Source: Osedax symbiont Rs2 (GTDB lineage Bacteria > Pseudomonadota > Gammaproteobacteria > Pseudomonadales > Balneatricaceae). From it: 34,722 nucleotides of DNA. A program made the translations under genes and the position numbers. The DNA lies in the NCBI GenBank assembly GCA_000416315.1, contig ASZI01000086.1:1-34722 (forward strand). Reading direction: 5' to 3'. The notes beneath the pieces are model-generated. The model did not search any database. It was not told where the DNA came from and saw only the letters and a program-made list of their open reading frames with translations. Every line of letters starts with the position of its first letter. The first letter of the stretch is position 1. Shown one piece after another: positions 23,168-33,329 of the stretch.

Positions 23168-25921
23168 ATGCCAGAGATTAACATAGACGGCAAAACTTAC
23201 CAGGTTACAGCAGGTAAAAATCTGTTGCAGGCTTGTCAGGAGTTAAAATTGCAGCTGCCCTATTTCTGTTGGCATCCGGCTTTAGACTCTGTTGGCTCCT
23301 GTCGTCAATGTGCAGTATTAATGTTTCAAAACGATCAGGATACTCGTGGTCGTATCACTATGGCCTGTATGACCGCCGTTAGCGATGGCCAGAGATTCTC
23401 GATCCAGGCAGGCAAGGCACAAAAGTTTCGACAGCTGTGTATCGAGGCCACTATGACCTCACACCCCCATGATTGCCCGGTATGTGAGGAGGCCGGCGAA
23501 TGTCATTTGCAAGACATGACCTTGATCAGCGGGCATATAGAACGTCGCTTTCAGGGACCCAAAAGAACCCATAAAAACCAATATCTCGGCCCTTTCATTA
23601 ACCATGAAATGAACCGCTGTATCGCCTGTTACCGCTGTGTCCGCTATTACCGGGATTACAGTGGTGGCACTGACTTGAACGTATTTTCCAGTCGCAACAA
23701 TGTCTTCTTTGGCCGCGCCCAAGCGGGTGTGCTTGAGAGTGAATTCAGCGGAAATTTGGCGGAAGTTTGCCCCACCGGAGTCTTTACCGATAAAACGTAT
23801 AGCGCGCATTACTCACGCAAGTGGGACTTGCAGTCAGCACCTGCGGTCTGTGTACACTGCAGTATCGGTTGCAATACTTTTCCCGCTGAGCGCAATGGCA
23901 TTCTCCGAAGAATAACCAACAGATATCACCCGCAGATCAACGGCTATTTTCTCTGCGACCGAGGCCGTTTCGGTTATGATTTTGTCAATCATGCGCAGCG
24001 CACTGAACACGCCTGGCAGCGCAATAACAGCAGCCAGACTACCGAGCAGTTAAATAGCCAGCGGGCTCAGGATAGCTTTAGCTCGTACCTAAAAAATACC
24101 GAGCAGCTGCTGGCTATAGGTTCCTCGCGCAGCTCGTTGGAGAATAATTTTTGTCTGCAGAGTTTAGTCGGCGCAGAGAATTTTTACTCGGATAATAGCG
24201 CACAGCTAGAAACACAATTACAGCAGTTGCTCGATCACTACCGCAACGTTCAGCCGAGCTCAGATTTAAACAGCTTAGAGGCAAGCGATACTGTCTTGCT
24301 GATAGGCGCAGATGTCACTCAAAGTGCACCGCGTATCGCCCTGTCTATCAGGCAGATGATCAAAAACGCTGGGATTGCCAAAGCAGCCACACTTGGGGTC
24401 GCCTATTGGAGTGCCGCTGAAGTACAAAACATCCGCCAACAGCTTAAATCACCACTGCATATTATCAGCAGTCACAGTACCCGTTTAGACGATATAGCCC
24501 GCAGCATCGATAACAATCACCCGCACCAACAACTGGCCTTAATCAATGAGATTTGCAGTTGTTTTTCTAAAGATAAATCAAACGCTGCACAATCCCCTGC
24601 AGATGACGACTCAATTGCAGCCAAAGCTAAGGCTATCTACCGGGATCTGCTGCAGGCAGAGAAACCTTTTATAGTGACCGGTATCCACCCGGGGCAACCT
24701 GTTGAGCTGTTGCTGGCCAGTCTGAAATTGTCTGCGATGCTCTATCAACACAATAAGCAGGCCGGGCTGATCTGCGCTGTGCCCTGGGCAAATAGCCTAG
24801 GTTTGGCGCTACTGACTGATCGCCAACAAAACATTGATACTGTGCTGCAAAGACTAGAAATGCGAACAGTAAAGACCTTAGTGATATTGGAAACGGATCT
24901 GTATCGCTACTGCTCGACACAAAAGATGCATAAGTTACTGGCTGATGTCGAGAATATAATTGTCCTTGATCATCTAATCACTGCCACTGGCGAACAGGCA
25001 GACCTACTGCTGCCTAGCAGTAGCTTCGCGGAGCAACACGGCAGCTGGGTGAATTACGAAGCGCGACTGCAACATTCGCTCAAGTGCTTTGCCGCAGCTT
25101 CGCAGCGCCGCCCCGCCTATCAGTGGTTGACGGCTAACACCCCCTTACAGACGATTATCAAGGACTTATCGGGCGTTGCAGAATGTCTGCGCGAACTGCC
25201 ATCGCTGTACTCAATCAAGTCTGATGATTTCCACGTTGCCCGTAAAACAGTGCGCGAATCAGGACGAACAGCGCTGCACTCCTTCATAAATATCAAAGAC
25301 ATACAGCCGGATGCTGATCTTGATTCCAACTATCAGCACTCTCAGGAAGGGCTTGCCAGCAATCTTCACAACAACCAGTCACCTGCCTATATTTGGTCAC
25401 CGCACTGGAATTCCAGTGAGTCACTTAACCAGTTTCAGGACAGTGAATCAGGTGCTATACAAGGCGCGCACTCTGGTTTGCTACTGTTTGCACGACGCCA
25501 GACTGCTAACTCTTGTGTGACACAAAAGCAGCCATTTGACTCCGTCAAAGAATCGTCCGCTGATAGTCAGAACGTGCTCAGGGTACTGCCCTTTGAGCAT
25601 ATTTTTGCCGATGAAGAACTCTCAAGATACGTCGAACATATCGGCCAACTGGCCCCTGCAGATTGCATTAGAATCAATACAGCCCAAGCGCAGCGTTTAG
25701 GCTTAATCGCCAACCAACTACTGGATTATTCATTTGTCACAGCCGATGGCTCAGCACTTGAAAGCACAGAGCCTGCGAGCACAACCGCGCTGCCACTAAC
25801 AATCGACGACAGTATTGCCGCTGGGGTTGCACTATTGCCGACACTGCTGTTGCAGCGTGCACCTGCCAGCGTTGTTTGTTGGCTAAGCTTGGCTTCTGCA
25901 GAGGAGTCCTCTGATGCATGA
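23168..25921 (+). CDS. nuoG: NADH-quinone oxidoreductase subunit G
   Basis: A 917-residue iron-sulfur subunit (E. coli 908). All clusters can be assigned: N1b by C34, C45, C48, C67; N5 by H99, C103, C106, C112; N4 by C151, C154, C157, C201; and the extra bacterial N7 by C228, C231, C235, C263. The remaining part is a molybdopterin-oxidoreductase-like domain that no longer binds a cofactor. Its last third (about 680-900) is poorly conserved and rich in serine, glutamine and alanine. A 71-base gap separates it from nuoF, and its end overlaps nuoH by eight bases. Confidence 0.95.
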   Translation: MPEINIDGKTYQVTAGKNLLQACQELKLQLPYFCWHPALDSVGSCRQCAVLMFQNDQDTRGRITMACMTAVSDGQRFSIQAGKAQKFRQLCIEATMTSHPHDCPVCEEAGECHLQDMTLISGHIERRFQGPKRTHKNQYLGPFINHEMNRCIACYRCVRYYRDYSGGTDLNVFSSRNNVFFGRAQAGVLESEFSGNLAEVCPTGVFTDKTYSAHYSRKWDLQSAPAVCVHCSIGCNTFPAERNGILRRITNRYHPQINGYFLCDRGRFGYDFVNHAQRTEHAWQRNNSSQTTEQLNSQRAQDSFSSYLKNTEQLLAIGSSRSSLENNFCLQSLVGAENFYSDNSAQLETQLQQLLDHYRNVQPSSDLNSLEASDTVLLIGADVTQSAPRIALSIRQMIKNAGIAKAATLGVAYWSAAEVQNIRQQLKSPLHIISSHSTRLDDIARSIDNNHPHQQLALINEICSCFSKDKSNAAQSPADDDSIAAKAKAIYRDLLQAEKPFIVTGIHPGQPVELLLASLKLSAMLYQHNKQAGLICAVPWANSLGLALLTDRQQNIDTVLQRLEMRTVKTLVILETDLYRYCSTQKMHKLLADVENIIVLDHLITATGEQADLLLPSSSFAEQHGSWVNYEARLQHSLKCFAAASQRRPAYQWLTANTPLQTIIKDLSGVAECLRELPSLYSIKSDDFHVARKTVRESGRTALHSFINIKDIQPDADLDSNYQHSQEGLASNLHNNQSPAYIWSPHWNSSESLNQFQDSESGAIQGAHSGLLLFARRQTANSCVTQKQPFDSVKESSADSQNVLRVLPFEHIFADEELSRYVEHIGQLAPADCIRINTAQAQRLGLIANQLLDYSFVTADGSALESTEPASTTALPLTIDDSIAAGVALLPTLLLQRAPASVVCWLSLASAEESSDA

Positions 25922-26855
25922 ACTAGTGACGCCACTGATTATATTGCTGATTTTGCTGCTCAGCGCCGCCACACTGACCTGGGTTGAGAGGCGTATTTTA
26001 GGCTTTTGGCAGGACAGGTATGGACCCAATCGGGTCGGTCCTTTTGGCTTGTTGCAGGTCGTTGCTGACATGATCAAACTGTTTACCAAAGAAGATTGGA
26101 TACCGCCCTTTGCCGACAAAGTGATCTTTGTTATCGCTCCTATGATAGTGATGATCATGATGTTATTGGGGTTTGCCATCATCCCATTTAGTCCGCAGCT
26201 GCAAATAGTCGATTTTGATAACGGGCTGTTGTTCTTCCTGGCAATTAGCTCATTGTCGGTATACAGCGTGATGTTGGCAGGCTTCTCATCCAACAGCAAG
26301 TACGCGCTGTTTGGAGCGCTGCGTGCCACCGCGCAAATGATTAGCTACGAAGTCTTTATGGGGTTGTCGCTGATGGGTGTCGTTATCTTAAGTGGCAGCT
26401 TTAGCTTGCGCGAAATAGTAGAAGCACAGTCAGAGCAATGGTTTTTTATCCCGCAGATAGCCGCGCTGGGGATCTTTATGATTGCCGGTATTGCCGAGAG
26501 CCATCGAGCTCCCTTTGATCTTCCCGAGGCCGAACATGAAATTGTCGCCGGTTTTCACACTGAATATTCCAGCATGAAATTTGGCATGTTTTTTATCGGT
26601 GAGTATTTGGGAGTGATATTGATCTCGGCGATGATCGTGACTTTGTTTTTCGGCGGCTGGCAGGGCCCCTTGCTACCACCATTACTGTGGTTTTTATTAA
26701 AGACCAGTGCCTTTGTACTGTTCTTTATTTTGCTGCGCGCTGCAACACCCAGACCTCGATACGATCAATTAATGGCTTTTGGTTGGAAGTACATGTTGCC
26801 GTTGGCACTGCTTAATTTATTGCTGACCGGGGCCTATCGCTTATGGACTCAATAA
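25914..26855 (+). CDS. nuoH: NADH-quinone oxidoreductase subunit H
   Basis: A 313-residue membrane subunit with eight or so helices that forms the floor of the quinone site. Signatures include TWVERRILGFWQDRYGPNRVGPFGLLQ at the N-terminal end, the AQMISYEVFMGLSL helix, and the acidic loop AESHRAPFDLPEAEHEIVAGFHTEYS. These charged loops link quinone reduction to proton pumping. Size matches E. coli NuoH (325). The start ATG lies inside the nuoG stop region (ATGCATGA), so translation is likely coupled. Confidence 0.96.
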   Translation: MHELVTPLIILLILLLSAATLTWVERRILGFWQDRYGPNRVGPFGLLQVVADMIKLFTKEDWIPPFADKVIFVIAPMIVMIMMLLGFAIIPFSPQLQIVDFDNGLLFFLAISSLSVYSVMLAGFSSNSKYALFGALRATAQMISYEVFMGLSLMGVVILSGSFSLREIVEAQSEQWFFIPQIAALGIFMIAGIAESHRAPFDLPEAEHEIVAGFHTEYSSMKFGMFFIGEYLGVILISAMIVTLFFGGWQGPLLPPLLWFLLKTSAFVLFFILLRAATPRPRYDQLMAFGWKYMLPLALLNLLLTGAYRLWTQ

Positions 26856-26882
26856 TATCACCCAAGATGTGGAGTTCGACTA

Positions 26883-27398
26883 ATGAAAAGTCAACTTAAG
26901 ACACTGGCCAAGGTTTTAAAACACAGCTTTAGCCGATTAGACACAGTGCAGTATCCGGATCAACAGCCCTACCTGGCGCCGCGCTATCGCGGCAGAATCG
27001 TTCTCACCAGAGATCCCGACGGGGTCGAGCGCTGTGTTGCCTGCAATTTATGCGCGACAGTCTGCCCGGTTGACTGCATCGCACTGCAAAAAACTGAGCT
27101 CGATGATGGACGCTGGGTAGCAGAGACCTTTGATATAAATTTTGCCCGCTGCATCATGTGTGGGTTTTGCGAAGAGGCCTGCCCTACTCACGCTATCCAG
27201 CTGACCCCCGATTTCGAGATGGCCGAGTACGATCGACAGAACTTGTTATACCGTAAGGAGCATTTGCTCATTGCTGGCAGCGGTAAATATCACGATTACA
27301 ACTTCTATCAGGTCAGTGGCAAACAAATAGCCGGAAAAGCTAAAGGTGAGGCCGACAACGAGTTAGCGCCTGTCGATATCAAGAGCCTGCTACCATGA
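26883..27398 (+). CDS. nuoI: NADH-quinone oxidoreductase subunit I
   Basis: A 171-residue ferredoxin-like subunit with two [4Fe-4S] clusters, N6a and N6b. The two motifs are [12 protein letters not shown] and [12 protein letters not shown], each of the form CxxCxxCxxxCP. It passes electrons from NuoG to N2 in NuoB. The N-terminal amphipathic part (about 1-25) probably lies on the membrane. The length fits the family (180 in E. coli). Its TGA overlaps the nuoJ ATG by four bases. Confidence 0.96.
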   Translation: MKSQLKTLAKVLKHSFSRLDTVQYPDQQPYLAPRYRGRIVLTRDPDGVERCVACNLCATVCPVDCIALQKTELDDGRWVAETFDINFARCIMCGFCEEACPTHAIQLTPDFEMAEYDRQNLLYRKEHLLIAGSGKYHDYNFYQVSGKQIAGKAKGEADNELAPVDIKSLLP

Positions 27399-27913
27399 TT
27401 GCCGTATTGTTTTATATTGCCGCCGCCGTAGCGCTGTTAAGCGCAGTACTCACTGTCCCCCGCCATAATGCAGTGCACGCTCTACTCTATTTAGTGATCA
27501 CTATGCTAGCGATCTCGCTTATCTTCTTTTTATTGGGCGCCGCCTTTGCCGCAGCACTGCAAATTATTGTCTACGCTGGCGCAATCATGGTGCTGTTTGT
27601 CTTTGTCACTATGATGCTACATCAAGGAGAGCTGAGCATTCGCCAGGAAGCGCAATTGTATCGCCCCTCCCAGTCATTTGGCGCAATAGTATTAAGCATC
27701 GTGTTGCTACTGGAAACCTTATATTTACTGGCCCCGGTGTTAATTGAGCAACAGGCAACCGCCAGCGCCTTAAATGTAATCGGCGCCAAACAAATAGGCC
27801 TGCAGCTGTTTGGACCCTATCTGTTACTGGTAGAAATAGCCGCGCTATTACTGCTGACAGCGTTAATAGGCGCCTTCCACATTGCCAGACGACATCAGGA
27901 GATTCCGACATGA
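27395..27913 (+). CDS. nuoJ: NADH-quinone oxidoreductase subunit J
   Basis: A 172-residue membrane subunit with five predicted helices. The segment [25 protein letters not shown] contains the conserved third helix, whose pi-bulge and tyrosine take part in the conformational coupling of complex I. The C-terminus after the fifth helix is short and basic. It starts four bases inside nuoI. A 100-base gap follows before nuoK, larger than most spaces in the operon. Confidence 0.94.
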   Translation: MIAVLFYIAAAVALLSAVLTVPRHNAVHALLYLVITMLAISLIFFLLGAAFAAALQIIVYAGAIMVLFVFVTMMLHQGELSIRQEAQLYRPSQSFGAIVLSIVLLLETLYLLAPVLIEQQATASALNVIGAKQIGLQLFGPYLLLVEIAALLLLTALIGAFHIARRHQEIPT

Positions 27914-28013
27914 TCTCCCTCAATCAATTACACATAGAAATAGTAGTTCTATCAATATTGACTGGCTTAACAAAAGCCTTGCATCGAGCCAGACGTCTAC
28001 AGGAGAGTTTTGT

Positions 28014-28319
28014 ATGATTCCCTTAGAACAGGTTCTGTTTTTCAGTATCGCACTGTTTGCCATTGGTGTTTTTGGAGTTTTGGTGCGGCGCAATTTGCTG
28101 TTTATTTTGATTTCAATCGAAATAATGCTCAACGCTGTCGCTGTATTGTTTGTGGCGGCTGGGAATTATCACAATAACGCCGATGGTCAGATTATGTATT
28201 TATTAATTCTCACACTGGCTGCCTCAGAAGTCGCAGTTGGCCTGGGTTTAGTGATTCAGATGTACCGTCGCACTCTGTCTCTGGATGTCGATCAGCTGGC
28301 AAGTATGAACGAGCAATAA
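28014..28319 (+). CDS. nuoK: NADH-quinone oxidoreductase subunit K
   Basis: A 101-residue membrane subunit with three helices, the same size as E. coli NuoK (100). The conserved glutamates lie in ISIEIMLNAVAVLFV (helix 2) and LAASEVAVGLGLVI (helix 3), and are part of the proton path. The reading frame is open further upstream to 27882, overlapping nuoJ. The true start is ATG 28014, which follows aggagag and aligns with the family's N-terminus (MIPLEQVLFF). Confidence 0.95.
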   Translation: MIPLEQVLFFSIALFAIGVFGVLVRRNLLFILISIEIMLNAVAVLFVAAGNYHNNADGQIMYLLILTLAASEVAVGLGLVIQMYRRTLSLDVDQLASMNEQ

Positions 28320-28331
28320 TCAGGAGAGAAA

Positions 28332-30200
28332 ATGCAGCAACAATATTTATCACAATTGTTATTGGCAGTAGTGCTACTGCCATTGCTCAGTGCAACACTG
28401 TTGCTGCTCGTTGCGCTGTTCTCTGTCAATTTGAAAAACCTCTGGGTTGCCACTTTAGCAGTAGCGGCAATCGCTGGATCTGCTATTTGTGTCGTCTTGA
28501 TCCATTTGCAACTGGCAGACACCGTCAACTTTAGTTTTAGCTACACCTATGCAAACTGGTTAAATGTTGGCAGTTTCTCGGCAGCTTTTGGTGTCTATCT
28601 GGATGGCTTGTCACTGGTGATGATTTCCATTGTCAGCGGTGTAGGTTTTCTGATTCACCTATACTCGGTTGGTTTTATGGCGAAAGACCAAGATTTTCAA
28701 CGTTTTTTTATCTACCTCAATTTATTTGTAGCCGCCATGTTAGTGTTAGTGTTGGCGGACAATCTGCTGATGTTATTTTTGGGCTGGGAGGGCGTCGGTC
28801 TTTGCAGTTACCTGTTAATCGGTTTCTGGCATCAAAAACATGCCAACTCTCTAGCAGCCAATAAAGCCTTTATCATGACCCGTATCGGCGATACTGCAAT
28901 GGCCATTGCTTTGCTGTTGCTGTTCATACAGCTCGGTACTTTAGACATCCAGCTGCTTCAACAGCAGGCCGTGCAGCTCTGGCCATTACAAAACAGTCAG
29001 GGAGCAGTGCTCGACAGCGTCACAGTTTGCGCGCTGTTACTGTTGGCAGGCGCAGTCGGAAAATCCGGGCAGCTGCCGCTGCAATCCTGGCTACCAGATG
29101 CCATGGCGGGCCCCACCCCTGTCAGTGCCCTTATTCACGCAGCTACCATGGTAACTGCGGGGGTCTATCTGGTTGCGCGTTTTCACCAATTATTTTCGCT
29201 CTCACCGCTGGCTATGCAGGCAGTGGCGACTATTGGTGCCATCACCCTGATTATTGCCGCCACTGCTGCTCTGGTGCAGCGAGATGTAAAGCGTATCTTG
29301 GCCTATTCCACCATCAGTCAAATTGGTTACATGTTTTTAGCCTTGGGGGCCGGTGCCTATTCCGCGGCGGTGTTCCATTTAATGACCCACGCTTTTTTTA
29401 AGGCATTATTATTCCTGGCAGCTGGCGCACTCATTTATTGCATGCAGCATCAGCACAATATTTTTCGTATGGGTGGGCTGCGCAGTAAATTGCCGCTGAT
29501 TTGTATCTGTTTCTTTTTCGGCTGCGCGGCTCTGGCGGCCCTGCCATTAATGTCAGGATTCTTCAGTAAAGAGCTGATTTTACAGAAATTACTGGACAAA
29601 GAAATGTACGGATTTTGGTTAGTGGCTCTGTCTGGAGCCTTTATAACCGCGTTCTATAGTTTTAGATTATTCTTTGTTGTCTTCTTTGGTAGTACCTTGC
29701 AATTACCTGATGCTAAACCTGCAACTAGCATGAAAATAGCCCTGTCTGTGTTAGTGCTACTGAGCATTTTTGGCGGTATAAAACCTAGCGGGCTCGCCGC
29801 TGTCTTTAGCGAGTCAGAATTGGCTAGCGATCACAATCTGGCGATTGTTTTATTGACTATTGCAGTGCCCCTAAGCGCCATTGCTGTCTGTTGGTTTGTC
29901 TTCAAAAAACAACTATTTAACCGCAACATAAAGTCTGACAAGCTCAGGGGTTTGCACAATTTTCTATACAGCGGCTGGGGCTTTGATCAGCTCTATAACA
30001 GTTTGTTTGTGCGCCCTTTTATTAAGGCAACTGACAGTAATAAAAAAGACTTCATCGATAGCTTCTACACCGGCTTATCTAAGCTTAGCCAGCTCAGTCA
30101 TCATTACTTAAGTACAGTGCAAAATGGCCAGCTGCGCTGGTACAGTGCCAGCTTAGTCTTATTTAGTATCGCAGCGATGACCTATTTATTGACTTCCTAG
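28332..30200 (+). CDS. nuoL: NADH-quinone oxidoreductase subunit L
   Basis: A 622-residue antiporter-like membrane subunit (E. coli 613), the most distal proton pump. The key glutamate is in LFLGWEGVGLCSYLLIGFW, the lysine in AVGKSGQLPLQSWLPDAMAGPTPVSALIHAATMV, and a second conserved KR pair in LVQRDVKRILAYSTISQIGYM. The C-terminus has the long lateral helix (about 565-600) and a final membrane helix. It starts after caggaga, 12 bases past nuoK. Confidence 0.96.
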   Translation: MQQQYLSQLLLAVVLLPLLSATLLLLVALFSVNLKNLWVATLAVAAIAGSAICVVLIHLQLADTVNFSFSYTYANWLNVGSFSAAFGVYLDGLSLVMISIVSGVGFLIHLYSVGFMAKDQDFQRFFIYLNLFVAAMLVLVLADNLLMLFLGWEGVGLCSYLLIGFWHQKHANSLAANKAFIMTRIGDTAMAIALLLLFIQLGTLDIQLLQQQAVQLWPLQNSQGAVLDSVTVCALLLLAGAVGKSGQLPLQSWLPDAMAGPTPVSALIHAATMVTAGVYLVARFHQLFSLSPLAMQAVATIGAITLIIAATAALVQRDVKRILAYSTISQIGYMFLALGAGAYSAAVFHLMTHAFFKALLFLAAGALIYCMQHQHNIFRMGGLRSKLPLICICFFFGCAALAALPLMSGFFSKELILQKLLDKEMYGFWLVALSGAFITAFYSFRLFFVVFFGSTLQLPDAKPATSMKIALSVLVLLSIFGGIKPSGLAAVFSESELASDHNLAIVLLTIAVPLSAIAVCWFVFKKQLFNRNIKSDKLRGLHNFLYSGWGFDQLYNSLFVRPFIKATDSNKKDFIDSFYTGLSKLSQLSHHYLSTVQNGQLRWYSASLVLFSIAAMTYLLTS

Positions 30201-30355
30201 GGCTGTGAAGTGCTGTGCCCATGACCTGTAACTTTGGGCTAAAGGCAGGCAGAGAACATCGACAGATCAAACGGCGCTTGGCCTTTAACGCAGTTGCAAC
30301 AGCGCTTGATTCTACAAATAGATACTTAGCTACAATAAAACATAAGGATAAATGG

Positions 30356-31819
30356 ATGTTAATGGAGTTGATTTCAATTTTACTGCTAGGTGCTCTGTTT
30401 GCCTGGATCAGTGAGTCACTGCAACTGCAGCTGCCTAAATGGATTGCTATTGCGACATTGCTAAGTGCGTTTTACCCACTGCGTCAGCTGCTAATGGAAC
30501 TTGATACTGGTTCAATGCAAGTATGGCTGGTAAACGAGAGTATCGAATGGATTCCCAGGTTTAACATCCGCTTTCACTTAGCCTTAGATGGGCTGAGTCT
30601 GTTGTTGGTTTTATTAACGCTGCTAATGGGTTTAATAGCCGTGCTGGCTGCCTGGAAAGAAATTAGCTATAAACCAGGTTTTTTTTACTTTAATCTGCTG
30701 TGCTCACTGGCGGGCGTGATCGGGGGATTCTGCGCCTTAGATCTGTTCCTGTTTTTTGTCTTCTGGGAAGTCATGCTGGTACCTATGTACCTGCTGATAG
30801 CGGTTTGGGGCTATGAAAACCGTCGCTATGCGGCAATGAAATTTTTCCTCTTTACTCAGGCCGGTGGCCTAATCATGCTCTTGAGTATCTGCGCCTTAGT
30901 ATTGCTGCACTACCAAAACAGTGGCGAAATTACCTTTAACTATTTTGCACTAATGCAGCATCAACTCTCGGATCAGGCGGCATTTTGGGTAATGCTGGGC
31001 TTTTTTATCGCCTTTGTTATCAAGCTGCCGATTGTCCCTTTGCACAATTGGCTTCCCGACGCCCATACTGAGGCACCGACGGCGGTTAGCGTTATCTTAG
31101 CGGCGGTACTGCTTAAAACCGGCGGTTATGGATTGCTGCGTTTTGTGCTTCCATTGTTTCCAGAAGCTTCTTTAGAGATTGCACCAGTGGTGATGGCGAT
31201 AGCCGCTATCAGTATTATCTACGGTGCTTTAATGGCCTTCTCACAACAAGACTTAAAACGCCTGGTCGCCTACTCCAGTGTCTCGCATATGGGATTTGTG
31301 CTTTTGGGTTGCTATGCATTCACCGCCCAGGCCTGGCAGGGTGCTGTGTTACAAATGCTAGCCCACGGAGTCAGTAGCGCCGCGCTGTTTGCTTTGGTAG
31401 GGGCAATTCAGTATCGCTACCACACACGTGATTTAGCGCAATTGGGCGGCCTATGGCAGTGCATTCCAAAACTTAGTGGCATGCTACTGTTTTTTGTAGT
31501 CGCCTCTTTGGGTATGCCAGGGCTTGGCAATTTTGTGGCTGAGTTTTTAGTATTAGTGGGCAGCTTCAGTACTTATCCTAAATTAACCATAATGGCGGCG
31601 ACAGGTTTAATATTAGCGGCAATTTACTCCCTAAAAATTGCTCATCAGACCTTGTTTGGCACACTTAAACTGCAATCAAGCATTGATCTGGATCGCAGGG
31701 AAGTGCTGATGATGTTGTCAATGGTATTACTGCTGCTATGGCTGGGGCTGCATCCTCAGCCAATAATAGACCTAGCGCAACAGAGTATAAACCAGTTATT
31801 AGTGGGAGCTAGACTATGA
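30356..31819 (+). CDS. nuoM: NADH-quinone oxidoreductase subunit M
   Basis: A 487-residue antiporter-like proton-pumping subunit. The conserved glutamate is in FFVFWEVMLVPMYLLIAVWG, and the lysines are in FVIKLPIVPLHNWLPDAHTEAPTAVSV and DLKRLVAYSSVSHMGFV. The frame is open back to 30215, but that extension (ending HKDKW) is polar and unlike the family. ATG 30356 follows aagga and gives the usual hydrophobic start (MLMELISILLLG), so I chose it. That leaves a 155-base spacer after nuoL. It overlaps nuoN by four bases. Confidence 0.95.
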   Translation: MLMELISILLLGALFAWISESLQLQLPKWIAIATLLSAFYPLRQLLMELDTGSMQVWLVNESIEWIPRFNIRFHLALDGLSLLLVLLTLLMGLIAVLAAWKEISYKPGFFYFNLLCSLAGVIGGFCALDLFLFFVFWEVMLVPMYLLIAVWGYENRRYAAMKFFLFTQAGGLIMLLSICALVLLHYQNSGEITFNYFALMQHQLSDQAAFWVMLGFFIAFVIKLPIVPLHNWLPDAHTEAPTAVSVILAAVLLKTGGYGLLRFVLPLFPEASLEIAPVVMAIAAISIIYGALMAFSQQDLKRLVAYSSVSHMGFVLLGCYAFTAQAWQGAVLQMLAHGVSSAALFALVGAIQYRYHTRDLAQLGGLWQCIPKLSGMLLFFVVASLGMPGLGNFVAEFLVLVGSFSTYPKLTIMAATGLILAAIYSLKIAHQTLFGTLKLQSSIDLDRREVLMMLSMVLLLLWLGLHPQPIIDLAQQSINQLLVGARL

Positions 31820-33279
31820 TTATCGCTCTGCTACCTTGGATAATCATTAGCAGTACTGCACTGTTAGTGATGTTGTTAACTGCAATAAAACGCGACCACC
31901 TATACATCAGCTGCATCACATCACTGGGCTTGTTTATCGCACTATTAACACAGACAGCACAGATAAGCTTATCTGAATCAATGATTTACGAAAACAACTT
32001 AATATCAATCAACAACACAACAGCGCTGTTGTCGGCACTGTTGATATTGCTGGCACTAGTACTGAGCAGCTTACTGTATCCCTGGTTGAAAAAACTCCAT
32101 GAACCCAGTGAAGAATATTACCTGCTATTTTTGTTCGCCACTCAAGGAGCACTGGTGGTTGCTGCCAGTAGCCATTTCGGCAGTTTCTTTTTGGGCCTGG
32201 AGCTGATGAGTTTATCACTGGTTGCGATGGTGGCCTACGTCGATAAGAGCAGCAAGGCTCTGGAGGCGGGGATTAAATACTTTGTGCTCTCGGCATTGGC
32301 TTCGGCCTTTATGTTAATGGCAATCGCCATTATCTACCTCTACAGTGGCACTCTTGCATTCAGTGAAATCCTGATCCAAATGAGTTCCAGTCAACTCGCG
32401 GTGGCCAGTGACAATAATATTGTCCTCAGTGCCGCAATCGTCTTACTGTTAGTCGGTGTTGCCTTTAAACTTTCACTAGCCCCCTGCCACTTATGGGTGG
32501 CAGATTTGTTTGAAGGTGCACCCTTGGCCAGTGCTGCATTTTTGGCAACCCTGGCAAAAGCGGCCATATTTATTCTGCTGATCAAACTATTTGAGAGCAC
32601 CCATTGGCATCAGCTAAATGCAGTTGTCAGTATTGTTTCAATGATAGCAGCGGCATCTATGCTGATCGGGAATTTACTGGCACTGCTGCAAAAAAATATT
32701 CTACGTTTGTTAGCCTACTCTTCTATTGCGCACTTTGGATATCTTCTGTTGGCAATACTGGCGATCGCCCCTAGTACCCCACTGTCAGAGCAATACAGTC
32801 TAAGCACTGAAGCGGCCATCTTTTACCTAATTGCCTATTTAGTCACTGTATTAAGCATCTTTGCGATCTTAATGTTGCTGGCGGATAGCCGACAACTACA
32901 AAATTTTCAGATCAGCAGTTTTAAAGGTTTATTTTGGCACAATCCAGCAGCGGCTATCGTGCTGGCACTTTTACTGTTATCTTTGGCGGGAATCCCGTTA
33001 ACTATCGGTTTTGTTGGAAAATTTTATTTAACCTTAGTCGCTGTCAACAGTCAGTTATGGTGGTTATTAAGTGTATTAATTGTCAGTAGCATTATCGGTC
33101 TATTTTACTATTTACGGATTATTTTATGCTTGTTGGAAAAAACCCAGCCACTGCCAAACACAAAACCTGCGACTGTATTAAACATTACAATTTTAGCGCT
33201 GATTTCATTGGCGGTAATAGGTTTAGGTGTGTTTCCGGGACAACTGGCGCTGCTTATCCAGCGCATCGTGATTTCCTAG
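31816..33279 (+). CDS. nuoN: NADH-quinone oxidoreductase subunit N
   Basis: A 487-residue antiporter-like membrane subunit with about 14 helices (E. coli 485). The conserved acidic residue is in FFLGLELMSLSLVAMVAYV, and the lysine in VAFKLSLAPCHLWVADLFEGAPLASAAFLATLAKAAIF. The family usually has VPFHLW; here it is APCHLW. A further NILRLLAYSSIAHFGYLLLA carries a neutral-lined proton path. The start is translationally coupled to nuoM through ATGA. It closes the nuo set, followed by a short gap and nhaD. Confidence 0.94.
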   Translation: MIIALLPWIIISSTALLVMLLTAIKRDHLYISCITSLGLFIALLTQTAQISLSESMIYENNLISINNTTALLSALLILLALVLSSLLYPWLKKLHEPSEEYYLLFLFATQGALVVAASSHFGSFFLGLELMSLSLVAMVAYVDKSSKALEAGIKYFVLSALASAFMLMAIAIIYLYSGTLAFSEILIQMSSSQLAVASDNNIVLSAAIVLLLVGVAFKLSLAPCHLWVADLFEGAPLASAAFLATLAKAAIFILLIKLFESTHWHQLNAVVSIVSMIAAASMLIGNLLALLQKNILRLLAYSSIAHFGYLLLAILAIAPSTPLSEQYSLSTEAAIFYLIAYLVTVLSIFAILMLLADSRQLQNFQISSFKGLFWHNPAAAIVLALLLLSLAGIPLTIGFVGKFYLTLVAVNSQLWWLLSVLIVSSIIGLFYYLRIILCLLEKTQPLPNTKPATVLNITILALISLAVIGLGVFPGQLALLIQRIVIS

Positions 33280-33281
33280 TA

Positions 33282-33297
33282 GCTTAGAGCTCTAAGC
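33282..33297. repeat. 16-base perfect palindrome between nuoN and nhaD
   Basis: The sequence gcttagagctctaagc is fully self-complementary and begins three bases after the nuoN stop. It has no loop and no following T-run, so it is not a standard terminator. It might serve as a binding site or RNA-processing site at the operon boundary. Confidence 0.5.
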
Positions 33298-33329
33298 ACA
33301 TTTGTTAGTACTACTTAAGGCCAGGTTTA

